Source: Cohaesibacter sp. (GTDB lineage: Bacteria; Pseudomonadota; Alphaproteobacteria; Rhizobiales; Cohaesibacteraceae). From it: a DNA stretch of 42,419 bases. Position 1 is the stretch's first letter. Each line of letters opens with the position of its first letter. The notes beneath the pieces are model-generated. The model searched no databases and had not been told where the DNA came from. It was given only the letters and a program-made list of their open reading frames with translations. The stretch spans positions 1 to 42,419 of the forward strand of contig JAOXSH010000147.1 in assembly GCA_025800145.1 (NCBI GenBank). The letters run 5' to 3'. The translations under genes were made by a program, and so were the position numbers. Shown here piece by piece: positions 7,883 to 16,220 of the stretch.

Positions 7883-8703
7883 AACACCTGATCCCAATTT
7901 TGCATTTTGAATAAATCGGCCACTTGTTGATCGGCCAGCAGCTCCGCTTCCAAATCGGCTACAAGATGGCGGGTGCGCTGGTCCAGCGGAATGTCGACAT
8001 TGATCTGTTTGAGAAAACATCCAGGATCAGGGGCCATGACAATGACCCGATCGCTTAAGCACAGGGCTTCAAAGACATCATGGGTGACCATAAGCACCGT
8101 GCAATGGCGCTGGCGCACCTCGCCCAGCAAGAGACGATACATTTCGCGCCGCCGACCAATATCCAGTGCGCTGAATGGTTCATCCAAAAACAGCATATCC
8201 GGCTCAATCACCAAAGCACGTGCAAGAGCTGCCCGCTGGCGCATCCCGCCAGACAGCTCTGATGGATATTTTTCCATATCAGTGGAAACAAAGCCCATAA
8301 TCTTGGCGGCTTTTTCCAATCGCCTGTTTTTCTCATCCTCTGATAGTGCCCTGCCCTTAAAGCCGAAGCTCATATTGTCCCGCAAGCTTTTCCATGGCAG
8401 CAAGCGATGCTCTTGAAAAAGCACAGCGCTTTCGCCAGCCTTTGAGCACACTTTTCCATCGCTTGGTTCAAGCAATCCGGCAGCAATTTTGAGAAATGTG
8501 GATTTGCCGCAGCCCGATGGGCCAATGAGGCTGACAATTTCGCCTTTACCAATATCCAGCGCGCATTCATCCAGCACTTGCTGGAGCGGGTGATAGCGGT
8601 GATCTGTGACTTTAACCTTCAGAATAGGCGCTTTGGGGGCTGTCATGCTTTCTTGCTCCCGCTCTTGTTGTTCGAGTGGCAGTCTTTGGGGGTCAAACAT
8701 CAT
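7879..8703 (-). CDS. ABC transporter ATPase, nitrate/sulfonate/taurine (SsuB/TauB) type
   Basis: About 274 residues. Walker A is GPSGCGKST (residues 61-69), the Q-loop is LFQEHRLLPW, the signature is LSGGMRQRAALARAL (from residue 150), Walker B is MLFLDEP (about 170-176), and the switch histidine is in MVTHD. This is the cytoplasmic energy-giving subunit for the permease at 8693-9472. Start: ATGATG at 8703/8700 overlaps the permease stop and has GGAGG nine bases upstream; the alternative ATG at 8646 (MTAPKAP) with GGGAG is also possible and would remove a polar N-terminal extension. The 3' end overlaps the next gene by four bases. Members of this family next to ssuD or tauD use sulfonates, but no such oxygenase is present here. 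Confidence 0.9.
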   Translation of the reverse strand: MMFDPQRLPLEQQEREQESMTAPKAPILKVKVTDHRYHPLQQVLDECALDIGKGEIVSLIGPSGCGKSTFLKIAAGLLEPSDGKVCSKAGESAVLFQEHRLLPWKSLRDNMSFGFKGRALSEDEKNRRLEKAAKIMGFVSTDMEKYPSELSGGMRQRAALARALVIEPDMLFLDEPFSALDIGRRREMYRLLLGEVRQRHCTVLMVTHDVFEALCLSDRVIVMAPDPGCFLKQINVDIPLDQRTRHLVADLEAELLADQQVADLFKMQNWDQVL

Positions 8704-9472
8704 TGCGCCAGCCCTCCACATGCTCTTTCACCGGATTGAGGAAGAGGCCTTCCAAGAGCAAAAGCAGGCCAACGACAGCGACAATCCAGGACATGGTGGT
8801 GATGGTATCGATATTAACACGTGCCTCGGCCAATCCAGCGCCAATGCCTTCGCTGGAAGAGAGCAATTCTGCCATCACCACGACTTTCCAGCTTAGGCCC
8901 AAAGCCGTGGCCCAAGCGGGAAAGAGATAGGAGATGACTTGTGGAATTTGCACATGCCAGACTTTCTCCCACCATGGAATTTGAAAGCTGTCTGCCATTT
9001 CGTCCAGTGTTGCATCGCGCATACGGATGCCCTGCAAGGCCCCGGCAAAGATCAGAGGCACGGTAGAAATGAAAACTGTAAAGACCGGCGTGCCATCACT
9101 GCCACCGAACCAAAGCAGAGCCAGCACAATCCAGGCGATGGGTGGTACCCCCAGCATGACGGTTAAAAATGGACGGCAAAGGATAGCAAGCGTATTGGAC
9201 CATCCTGCCAGCAGTCCAAAGCCGGCTCCCAGAAGACTGGCCAAAGCAAAGCCGGTCATGGCGCGCCGGGCTGTGACTGCGATATAATCCAAGCCTTGTG
9301 ATTGTTGAAAGAGCGTGAGCAATTGCGAGAAAGAGGCCAGAGGATCTGGCAAAACCAGAGGGCCAAAGGTCTCATAGCCCAGTTGCCAAAGGGCGATAAT
9401 CATAAAGACCCCGGCCAGCGTTCCCCAACCGGACCAAAGTCTGGCGATAACAGTGCCTGTTCTTGCAATCAT
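8693..9472 (-). CDS. ABC transporter permease, SsuC/TauC type
   Basis: 259 residues with six to seven hydrophobic segments. The EAA-like loop is ..LDEMADSFQIPWWEKVWHVQIPQ (around residues 155-178), followed by PAWATALGLSWKVVVMAELLSS, which is diagnostic of the nitrate/sulfonate/taurine permease group. It forms the inner-membrane channel for the Tat-exported binding protein encoded 23 bases upstream and probably also for its paralogue at 1922-2926. A GAGG site stands seven bases before the ATG. The end overlaps the start of the ATPase gene, as in a tightly coupled operon. Confidence 0.9.
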   Translation of the reverse strand: MIARTGTVIARLWSGWGTLAGVFMIIALWQLGYETFGPLVLPDPLASFSQLLTLFQQSQGLDYIAVTARRAMTGFALASLLGAGFGLLAGWSNTLAILCRPFLTVMLGVPPIAWIVLALLWFGGSDGTPVFTVFISTVPLIFAGALQGIRMRDATLDEMADSFQIPWWEKVWHVQIPQVISYLFPAWATALGLSWKVVVMAELLSSSEGIGAGLAEARVNIDTITTMSWIVAVVGLLLLLEGLFLNPVKEHVEGWRNDV

Positions 9473-9495
9473 GCTCGCGCCTCACAATTGGTTGG

Positions 9496-10491
9496 TTACA
9501 AATAAAAATCGCTTTTTGGCAATGCCCCGCCAATAATGGCCGGATTTTTCTCGGCTAAAAGCCCGTAGAATGTTTCCAGCTCGCCTTGAATGTCACTGGC
9601 TCGCTGGGTGGTCAGATGCGTGTGGGGAATGGATTTGGCAATGATTTTGGCAGGTAATGGCATGGTTTGCGCCGCAATTTTGGCCGCTTCCATAGGATTT
9701 TCCTGCACCCATTTTGTGCCACGCCCGGCGCTGTCATGAAACTCTTCAATCAATTGCGGATTTTGATCCAGCAAATCCTGATGCACCATCGTCCCGGCCA
9801 TGGGGAAGCGCCCTTGCCCACCTGTGACTGACGCCCATTCTTTGGCCAAATCCAGCGAGCGATGAAGCGTCTTGCCCAGTTTTTTGCCTTTGGCCAGCCC
9901 CGCTGTTGCGGCTGGCTCTGGCAAAACACAATGTTTGATCCGGCCAGAGAGCAGCAATTGCAGGGCTTCGAAGGGAGTGCCTACATAATGCAGTTTATAA
10001 TCCTTGCCAACTTTCAGGCCCTTTTCTTTCATGACGCGGCCAAAAACCAGATCGGGCATATCATTGCGAAAGAACATGCCCACTGTCTCGCCTGCCAGAT
10101 CTTCAGGCTTTTGAATGACCTGATCATAGCTCAGCACATAAAGCATACCCCATGTCATGATATTGAGCATTTTTACCGGCAATCCCTTATTGGCCAGATT
10201 GGCGGCCACATAGGACGGGGTCACAGCCAGCTTCCAATCGCCTGAAATGAAATTGGCGCGCAGCACATCGGGGGATTTATAAATTTCAAAGCCGACAGAG
10301 CCACCTGCTCTCTCATTCAACAGGCCCTGTTTTGCCATATAAGCCAGGGTAACGGATGGGCCGACAGGCGGGCCATAGAGTGTGAGCGCATTTTTAGCCG
10401 CAGCACTGGCCAGAGACCCTCCTGCCCCCAACACAAGGCCAGACCCAACAAAAGCAGAAGAATAACCTAGAAAGGACCGACGTGTGATCAT
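9496..10491 (-). CDS. Tat-exported NMT1/SsuA-like ABC solute-binding protein (copy 2)
   Basis: 331 residues from the ATG at 10491, which has an excellent AGGAG site; the in-frame start at 10512 is less likely. The N-terminus ITRRSFLGYSSAFVG is a twin-arginine signal, with cleavage expected after the ASAAA region near residue 33. The mature part (LTLYGPPVGPSVTLAYMAKQGLL.., TPSYVAANLANKGL, RNDMPDLVFGRVMKEKG, LPEPAATAGL, AIIGGALPKSDFYL) parallels the protein at 1922-2926 end to end. It is the first gene of the operon with permease, ATPase and two NnrS proteins. Use of the Tat route suggests folding or cofactor binding in the cytoplasm, or simply the habit of this family. Substrate unknown. Confidence 0.88.
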   Translation of the reverse strand: MITRRSFLGYSSAFVGSGLVLGAGGSLASAAAKNALTLYGPPVGPSVTLAYMAKQGLLNERAGGSVGFEIYKSPDVLRANFISGDWKLAVTPSYVAANLANKGLPVKMLNIMTWGMLYVLSYDQVIQKPEDLAGETVGMFFRNDMPDLVFGRVMKEKGLKVGKDYKLHYVGTPFEALQLLLSGRIKHCVLPEPAATAGLAKGKKLGKTLHRSLDLAKEWASVTGGQGRFPMAGTMVHQDLLDQNPQLIEEFHDSAGRGTKWVQENPMEAAKIAAQTMPLPAKIIAKSIPHTHLTTQRASDIQGELETFYGLLAEKNPAIIGGALPKSDFYL

Positions 10492-10568
10492 AGCGATCTC
10501 CTTGCATAACAAGATGAAATTGGTCCTCGAAAAACGGGAAGACAGGTCAAGCCTTAGGCTCAGGGCCT

Positions 10569-10617
10569 GGCTAACTTTATATTATGAAAATTACAATCAT
10601 CTTTTGATGAACGTCAA
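10569..10617 (-). promoter_or_regulatory. Predicted class II FNR/NnrR-type promoter of the ABC-nnrS operon
   Basis: TTGATGAACGTCAA at 10604-10617 matches the FNR/FixK/NnrR box TTGAT-N4-ATCAA at nine of ten conserved bases. On the minus strand a TATAAA hexamer lies at 10576-10581. If it is the -10 box, the start is 10569 and the centre of the palindrome falls at exactly -41.5, the class II activator position. There is no good -35 hexamer, as expected of an activator-dependent promoter. The leader to the ATG at 10491 is about 78 bases. Confidence 0.65.
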
Positions 10618-10699
10618 GCCGGTTGCAAATAAGATACAGCGGCAAATTGTCATTATGCGCAAAGCATTGCTCAAACAAAGATAGGGTCGGATATATCTT

Positions 10700-10725
10700 T
10701 CTTTATGGCCGTTCTTTATGGCCGT
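10700..10725. repeat. Tandem duplication of a 13-bp unit
   Basis: TCTTTATGGCCGT is present twice head to tail in the gap just past the lysR stop codon. It looks like a slippage duplication. No function is apparent. Confidence 0.8.
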
Positions 10726-10736
10726 TATCATCGCGC

Positions 10737-11645
10737 TTATGATCGTCTGGCAGATTTGATCTGATAGTCTTTCAGCGAGCTGACAAACATATCAATGAAT
10801 TCCATGGTCACCATGGAACGGGGGGTATGGGTTGGATAGAGTATATGGACCTCATGAGGGATGATGGGGGCGAAGGGTTTGATGATCAGCCCTTCCTTTT
10901 CATATTCCAGCGCATCGATGATGGAAACCACACTGACGCCAACACCTGCGGCAACGATGCGGCAAGCCGCACCAAATTGTCGCGTTTCAATCAGGGAATT
11001 CAGGCGCGCTCCGCTGGCATCGAAGGCCGTTTTCACCAAATTGAAAAAATGACTGACACGACGGGTATGGATGAATGGCTCTCCGTCCAGATCTCTGGGG
11101 GTGATCTGCTCTTTATTCTGTAATGGGTGGCCGGGCGGCAAAATGGCAACCGTTCGCATCATCAATGGAATGGATTCAATCACCGGATGCTCGCGATAAT
11201 CGGCTGTAATACCCAAGTCATATTGATGGGAGATGATCCAGTCCATGATCCGCTCAGGGCGATCTGGCTCCAGTGCCAGTGTCACACCGGGACGTTCTTT
11301 TAGGAATTGGGCAATCACACCGGGCAAATGGGTGGTGGCAAAGCCCGGCAGGCAGGCAATGCGAACATGGCCCACTTTACGCTGATGAATTTCCTTGGAC
11401 ATTTGCTCAATATTGCGCAATCCGGCCATAACCCGGTCAATTTCATCCAACAAAAAACGGGCTTCATGGGTTGGGACAAGGCGTCCACCCTCGCGCACCA
11501 GAACAGGGAAACCCAGTGTCGTGGCCAGAGAATTAATGAGGCGACTTACCGCTGGTTGTGAGATGCCAAGCTGTTGACCTGCAAGGGTTACATTGCCCGT
11601 CAGGGCGACGGTTCTAAAGGCTTCCAATTGTCTGACTTGAAGCAT
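10737..11645 (-). CDS. LysR family transcriptional regulator
   Basis: 302 residues. The N-terminal helix-turn-helix is LEAFRTVALTGNVTLAGQQLGISQPAVSRLINSLATTLG (about residues 7-45). The C-terminal two-lobed effector domain follows from about residue 90 (VGHVRIACLPGFATTHLPGVIAQF). It lies upstream of, and on the same strand as, the ABC-nnrS operon, and is divergent from ugpB. An ATAACAT-A-ATGTTAT palindrome with the T-N11-A layout of LysR sites stands 65 bases before its start, which suggests autoregulation. Whether the target is the nnrS block, the ugp operon or a distant gene cannot be told from sequence. The effector domain is like CysB/GltC-type regulators in general and gives no ligand clue. 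Confidence 0.88.
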   Translation of the reverse strand: MLQVRQLEAFRTVALTGNVTLAGQQLGISQPAVSRLINSLATTLGFPVLVREGGRLVPTHEARFLLDEIDRVMAGLRNIEQMSKEIHQRKVGHVRIACLPGFATTHLPGVIAQFLKERPGVTLALEPDRPERIMDWIISHQYDLGITADYREHPVIESIPLMMRTVAILPPGHPLQNKEQITPRDLDGEPFIHTRRVSHFFNLVKTAFDASGARLNSLIETRQFGAACRIVAAGVGVSVVSIIDALEYEKEGLIIKPFAPIIPHEVHILYPTHTPRSMVTMEFIDMFVSSLKDYQIKSARRS

Positions 11646-11981
11646 TGGTCGAAATTCCTCGACTTATACCCAAAGGTATCTTCTTGAATCTTTATGGCTT
11701 CTTTTTATTATAACATAATGTTATGGTATTTGCTAAAAAAATTCATTTGAATTATTTTTTTCTCCTAATAAGCTATGACTTGTCTGGTCTGACTGGCATG
11801 GCGCATGCCTGCTCAAGCGCATCTCTCCTGCGCAAGTCGACTGCGGGATTGCCTTTAAGCCAAGACAACAGGCATCCCCGTCTGACCAAGGATTGCAACA
11901 GGCTCTCTTTGAAGGCGAAAGACATTTCATGGGGGGAGAGTGAAATTTACATTTGTCTCGAATGAGCAAAGGACAATGAAG
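11646..11981. promoter_or_regulatory. Divergent lysR-ugpB control region
   Basis: This 336-base gap holds no gene. It carries the palindrome ATAACATAATGTTAT (11710-11724; one central base), a likely LysR site. It also carries AATTCATTTGAATT (11740-11753), whose core TTCATTTGAA recurs twice in front of the DeoR-type gene. An AT-rich run (11753-11768) follows. The rest, up to the AAAGGA ribosome site at about 11968, is a leader of roughly 200 bases with no clear structure. Confidence 0.55.
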
Positions 11982-13292
11982 ATGAAAATGTCTCGCAAAA
12001 TTGCTTGTCTGCTGGGTGCCAGCATGATGGCAGGCTTGGCGTCTCCGGCACTGGCTGCAACCGAGGTTCAATGGTGGCACGCGATGGGCGGAACCAATGG
12101 TGAGCGCGTCAATAAAATCGCCAATGATTTCAATGCAAGCCAATCTGATTATAAAGTTGTCCCAGTCTATAAAGGCAACTATACCGAAACAATGACTGCT
12201 GCCATTGCTGCCTTCCGTGCGAAAGAGCAACCGCATATTGTTCAGGTTTTCGAGGTTGGCACCGCCACCATGATGGCCGCCAAAGGCGCCGTATATCCAG
12301 TTGAAAAACTGATGGCTGCCTCTGGTGAGGCTTTCGACAAATCCAAGTTCCTGCCTGCGGTTATCTCCTATTATCAGACACCAAAGGGTGAGCTGCTGTC
12401 CATGCCCTTTAACAGCTCTACGCCTGTTTTGTGGTATAACCGGGATGCTTTGAAAAAAGCCGGTGCTGATGTGCCAAAAACATGGGCTGATGTGAAAGTG
12501 GCGGCCAAGAAACTGGTTGACAGTGGCATGAAATGCGGCCTGTCCTTTGGTTGGCAATCCTGGGTCATGATCGAGAATTTCTCTGCATGGCACAATATGG
12601 AAATGGGCACCAAGGAAAATGGCTTTGCCGGTTTCGATACAGAATTTACCTTCAACAATGACAAGGTTGCTGCCCGTCTTGACGATATTGCGGCCATGTC
12701 AAAAGACAAGCAGTTCGTTTATGGTGGTCGCCGCGGTGACTCCCTGCCTTTGTTCACCAATGGTGACTGTGGCATGTGGATGAATTCCTCATCCTATTTT
12801 GGCTCCATCAAAGGTCAGGCGAACTTTGATTTTGGCCAAACCATGTTGCCTCTGGACACCAATATTGCCGAGAAGCCACAAAATTCCATCATTGGCGGTG
12901 CGACCCTTTGGGTTTTGCAGGGTCATGAGAGCGAAGAATATAAAGGCGTTGCCAAATTCATGAGCTATCTGTCTTCTTCAGAAGTTCAGGCATGGTGGCA
13001 TCAGGAAACCGGCTATGTGCCGATTACAACCCCTGCTTATGAGCTGTCCAAGACACAGGGCTTTTATGACAAAAATCCTGGCACCGACACCGCTATCCAG
13101 CAGTTGAGCCTGAATGCACCGACCCCTGCTTCTCGCGGTCTGCGTTTTGGCAGCTTTGTTCAGGTTCGTGACATTATCAATGAAGAGCTGGAAGCGCTTT
13201 GGAGTGGCTCCAAAGATGCAAAAACCGCTCTGGATGATGCTGCCAAGCGCGGCAACGGCCTGCTGCGTAAATTTGAGCGCACAGCGAAATAA
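11982..13292 (+). CDS. ugpB: sn-glycerol-3-phosphate ABC transporter solute-binding protein
   Basis: 436 residues. The signal peptide is KMSRKIACLLGASMMAGLASPALA, cut before ATEVQWWHAMGG. That motif, with ERVNKIANDFNASQ, YKVVPVYKGNY and EVGTATMMAAKGAVYPVEKL, is characteristic of UgpB. It binds glycerol-3-phosphate or glycerophosphodiesters in the periplasm for UgpAE. Three in-frame ATGs (11976, 11982, 11988) compete; the one at 11982 has the best spacing (eight bases) from AAAGGA. It is the first gene of ugpB-A-E-C, followed by a phosphodiesterase. A hairpin separates it from ugpA, a common way to make more binding protein than permease. Confidence 0.95.
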   Translation: MKMSRKIACLLGASMMAGLASPALAATEVQWWHAMGGTNGERVNKIANDFNASQSDYKVVPVYKGNYTETMTAAIAAFRAKEQPHIVQVFEVGTATMMAAKGAVYPVEKLMAASGEAFDKSKFLPAVISYYQTPKGELLSMPFNSSTPVLWYNRDALKKAGADVPKTWADVKVAAKKLVDSGMKCGLSFGWQSWVMIENFSAWHNMEMGTKENGFAGFDTEFTFNNDKVAARLDDIAAMSKDKQFVYGGRRGDSLPLFTNGDCGMWMNSSSYFGSIKGQANFDFGQTMLPLDTNIAEKPQNSIIGGATLWVLQGHESEEYKGVAKFMSYLSSSEVQAWWHQETGYVPITTPAYELSKTQGFYDKNPGTDTAIQQLSLNAPTPASRGLRFGSFVQVRDIINEELEALWSGSKDAKTALDDAAKRGNGLLRKFERTAK

Positions 13293-13311
13293 GTCTGATC
13301 TTTGATCCTTG

Positions 13312-13339
13312 CATCCCGGCGTCCAATGATGCCGGGATG
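13312..13339 (+). other. Intergenic hairpin between ugpB and ugpA
   Basis: CATCCCGGC and GCCGGGATG form a perfect nine-base-pair stem around a ten-base loop, with no T-run after it. Such structures after a binding-protein gene often protect the upstream message and reduce expression of the permease genes. Confidence 0.7.
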
Positions 13340-13362
13340 TTCTCGCATATCCGGAGCCCTTC

Positions 13363-14244
13363 ATGATAAAGCGCGTACATTTTCCAGCGTCTCCCCTGCC
13401 CTATTTGCTGGTGGCGCCGCAGATCCTCATCACTCTTGTGTTTTTCATCTGGCCCGCCAGTCAGGCCCTGTATCAGTCTTTTCTGATCGAAGATGCGTTT
13501 GGTCTGGGTTCCGAATTTGTCTGGTTTGAAAATTTCCAACTTCTGTTTGAAGACGATCATTATATTGACAGTTTCCTGCGCACGGCTTTTTTCTCTGCGG
13601 CGGTTGCTTTTTTGTCGATGTCTTTTGCGCTGGTATTGGCCGGTTTTGCCGATCGGGTGGTCAAAGGGGCAACCTTTTATCGCACGCTTTTGATTTGGCC
13701 CTATGCGATTGCGCCGGTTCTGGCCGGTGCGCTTTGGGTGTTTATGTTCAATCCGACTTTGGGCATTTTCCCGTATTTTTTGCAGGCCTTTGGCATTGAC
13801 TGGAACCATTATCTCAATGGCTCTCAAGCCATGGCGCTGGTGATTATGGCAGCGGCCTGGAAACAGGTTGCCTATAATTTCCTGTTTTATCTTGCGGCCA
13901 TGCAGTCCATTCCCAAATCTGTGATTGAAGCGGCGGCCATTGATGGTGCGGGGCCGATCAAACGCTTCTCGACCATTATCTTTCCGCTGATCTCGCCCAC
14001 CACCTTCTTCTTGCTGGTGATCAATGTGGTTTATGCCTTCTTTGAAACCTTTGGCATCATCCATGCGGTGACGCAGGGCGGGCCTGCCAATTCTACCACC
14101 ATCCTTGTCTATAAAGTGTTCAATGACGGCTTTGTCGGTCTGGATTTGGGCGGCTCTGCTGCGCAGTCTGTCATCTTGATGATCCTTGTTATTGCCATGA
14201 CCGTTATTCAGTTCCGCTATGTTGAAAGAAAGGTCGAATATTAA
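13363..14244 (+). CDS. ugpA: sn-glycerol-3-phosphate ABC transporter permease
   Basis: 293 residues with six membrane segments; the first begins at about residue 12 ([19 protein letters not shown]). The EAA loop is [20 protein letters not shown] (about residues 186-205) followed by [15 protein letters not shown]. The ending [11 protein letters not shown] is typical of UgpA. It pairs with UgpE to form the inner-membrane channel. GGAG stands six bases before the ATG. The stop codon TAA shares its last base with the ATG of ugpE. Confidence 0.95.
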   Translation: MIKRVHFPASPLPYLLVAPQILITLVFFIWPASQALYQSFLIEDAFGLGSEFVWFENFQLLFEDDHYIDSFLRTAFFSAAVAFLSMSFALVLAGFADRVVKGATFYRTLLIWPYAIAPVLAGALWVFMFNPTLGIFPYFLQAFGIDWNHYLNGSQAMALVIMAAAWKQVAYNFLFYLAAMQSIPKSVIEAAAIDGAGPIKRFSTIIFPLISPTTFFLLVINVVYAFFETFGIIHAVTQGGPANSTTILVYKVFNDGFVGLDLGGSAAQSVILMILVIAMTVIQFRYVERKVEY

Positions 14245-15095
14245 TGATTGAGAATCGACCAATCGTGACCTTTTTCACGCATGTGATGCTCATTTTGGGC
14301 ATTTTCATGATTGCCTTGCCGATCTGGATTACCTTTGTGGCATCGACACATGACGAAATCCGCATGGTCCAAAGCCCGATCCCACTTTGGCCGGGGGACC
14401 AGTTTTTCGTCAATCTGGAACGCACCCTGTTTGGGGCGGGCCTGAGTGGCACGGAAAATGCGCCGGTCTGGCTAATGCTACTTAACAGTTTGGCTATGGC
14501 CTTGATGATTTCCATTGGCAAGATTGCGATTTCACTGATTTCTGCCTTTGCTATTGTCTATTTCAAATTTCCGTTTCGCATGACCTTTTTCTGGATGATT
14601 TTCATCACCCTGATGTTGCCGGTTGAAGTGCGCATTCTGCCCACCTTCGAGGTGGTGGCCAATCTTGGCTTGCTCAACAGCTATTGGGGCCTGTCTATTC
14701 CGCTGATTGCCTCGGCTACTGCGACTTTCATGTTCCGTCAGGTGTTTTTGACCATTCCTGATGAATTGCTGGAAAGTGCGCGGATTGATGGTGCGGGGCC
14801 GATGCGGTTTTTCTGGGATATATTGCTGCCCCTATCGCGCACCAATATCGCGGCCTTGTTTGTGATCATGTTCATCTTTGGCTGGAACCAATATCTGTGG
14901 CCTTTGCTGGTCACCACAGATACATCCATGACCACCATTGTGATGAGCATCAAGCAAATGCTGGAAGCAGCCGAGCAATCCCCGCAATGGAATATCATCA
15001 TGATGACTGCGCTTTTGGCCATGGTGCCGCCGGTCTTTGTGGTCATTGGTATGCAGAAACTCTTCGTCAAAGGCCTGACGGAAACCGAAAAATAA
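14244..15095 (+). CDS. ugpE: sn-glycerol-3-phosphate ABC transporter permease
   Basis: 283 residues with six membrane segments. The start [28 protein letters not shown] and the segment PLWPGDQFFVNLERTLF are UgpE-like. The EAA loop is LLESARIDGAGPMRFFWDIL (about residues 172-192). Its ATG overlaps the ugpA stop by one base (TAATG), so the two membrane subunits are coupled. ugpC follows after 35 bases. Confidence 0.95.
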   Translation: MIENRPIVTFFTHVMLILGIFMIALPIWITFVASTHDEIRMVQSPIPLWPGDQFFVNLERTLFGAGLSGTENAPVWLMLLNSLAMALMISIGKIAISLISAFAIVYFKFPFRMTFFWMIFITLMLPVEVRILPTFEVVANLGLLNSYWGLSIPLIASATATFMFRQVFLTIPDELLESARIDGAGPMRFFWDILLPLSRTNIAALFVIMFIFGWNQYLWPLLVTTDTSMTTIVMSIKQMLEAAEQSPQWNIIMMTALLAMVPPVFVVIGMQKLFVKGLTETEK

Positions 15096-15130
15096 GCGCA
15101 TAAGCGCGTTTGACAAAACAGGTATAAGCA

Positions 15131-16207
15131 ATGGCTAAAATTGCACTTGAACATATCCGCAAGGCCTATGGCCCCACCGAAGTTATTCATGGCATTGACG
15201 GGGAAATCAAAGATGGCGAATTTGTCGTCATCGTTGGGCCATCCGGTTGTGGCAAATCGACTTTGTTGCGCATGATTGCCGGATTAGAAAGCGTTACTGA
15301 TGGCACAATCCGTATTGGTGACAAGGTCGTCAATAATCTGGAACCGTCCCAGCGTGATATTGCCATGGTGTTTCAAAATTATGCGCTTTATCCGCATATG
15401 AGCGTCTTTGACAATATGTCATATGGCTTGAAAATTCGCGGGCTTCCCAAAGCCGAGATCAAGCGCCGGGTGGAAGAAGCGGCTCACATTTTAGAACTCA
15501 CCCCTTACTTGCAGCGTGCGCCGCGCCAGCTTTCCGGCGGTCAGCGTCAGCGCGTTGCCATGGGCCGCGCGATTGTGCGCGAACCAAGCGTCTTTTTGTT
15601 TGATGAGCCTTTGTCCAATCTGGATGCAAAATTGCGCGTACAAATGCGTCTGGAAATCAAAAAACTCCAAGAACGCCTTGGCATCACCTCCGTTTATGTC
15701 ACCCATGATCAGGTGGAGGCCATGACATTGGGCCACCGATTGATGGTGCTTAATGGTGGCAATGTCGAGCAATTTGGCTCTCCTATTGATCTGTATGACA
15801 AACCGCAAACCCTGTTTGTGGCGGGCTTCATTGGCTCCCCTGCTATGAATATTCTGGATGCTGTTTGTGGTGGCGATGGCAAAAGCATGACCCTATTCAA
15901 TGGTGATGTGATCACAGCGGCATCGGGTGCTGAAAATCTGGCTGGCAAATCGCTCAAAGCTGGTATGCGTCCTGAACATTTGCATCTTGCCGGGTCTCAT
16001 GATGCACAATTCTCGGCTCATGTGGATGTGGTGGAGCAATTGGGTGCTGACACCATCGTGCATGGCACTTTGCTCAATACAGAAGAGCAATTGTCTGTGC
16101 GTCTGGATGGCATTCAAAGACTGGAACGCGGCTCGACCATTGGTTTGTCTGTCGATCCGGCCAATGTGCATTTGTTTGATCCGCAAACCACCCAGCGGGT
16201 GAATTGA
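15131..16207 (+). CDS. ugpC: sn-glycerol-3-phosphate ABC transporter ATPase
   Basis: 358 residues of the MalK/UgpC class. Walker A is GPSGCGKST (residues 36-44), the Q-loop is [12 protein letters not shown], the signature is [17 protein letters not shown], Walker B is [13 protein letters not shown], and the switch is [13 protein letters not shown]. The C-terminal TOBE/OB-like regulatory domain spans about residues 240-350. This is the cytoplasmic motor of the Ugp importer. The gene is followed after 13 bases by a phosphodiesterase gene, so the transcript continues. Confidence 0.94.
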   Translation: MAKIALEHIRKAYGPTEVIHGIDGEIKDGEFVVIVGPSGCGKSTLLRMIAGLESVTDGTIRIGDKVVNNLEPSQRDIAMVFQNYALYPHMSVFDNMSYGLKIRGLPKAEIKRRVEEAAHILELTPYLQRAPRQLSGGQRQRVAMGRAIVREPSVFLFDEPLSNLDAKLRVQMRLEIKKLQERLGITSVYVTHDQVEAMTLGHRLMVLNGGNVEQFGSPIDLYDKPQTLFVAGFIGSPAMNILDAVCGGDGKSMTLFNGDVITAASGAENLAGKSLKAGMRPEHLHLAGSHDAQFSAHVDVVEQLGADTIVHGTLLNTEEQLSVRLDGIQRLERGSTIGLSVDPANVHLFDPQTTQRVN

Positions 16208-16220
16208 GAAGGCCTGAGTG

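Noticed and set aside
8693..9472. Sulfonate or taurine uptake (ssu/tau)
   Set aside because: Only the transporter class matches; no SsuD, SsuE or TauD gene is present in the window.
10700..10725. Tandem 13-bp repeat as a regulatory array
   Set aside because: Only two copies, just past a stop codon, more simply explained by slippage.
13177..14262. Long minus-strand open frame (361 codons) opposite ugpA
   Set aside because: It is antisense to a clear ugpA, is rich in Arg/His/Gln/Asn as expected of a shadow frame, and has no recognisable domain.
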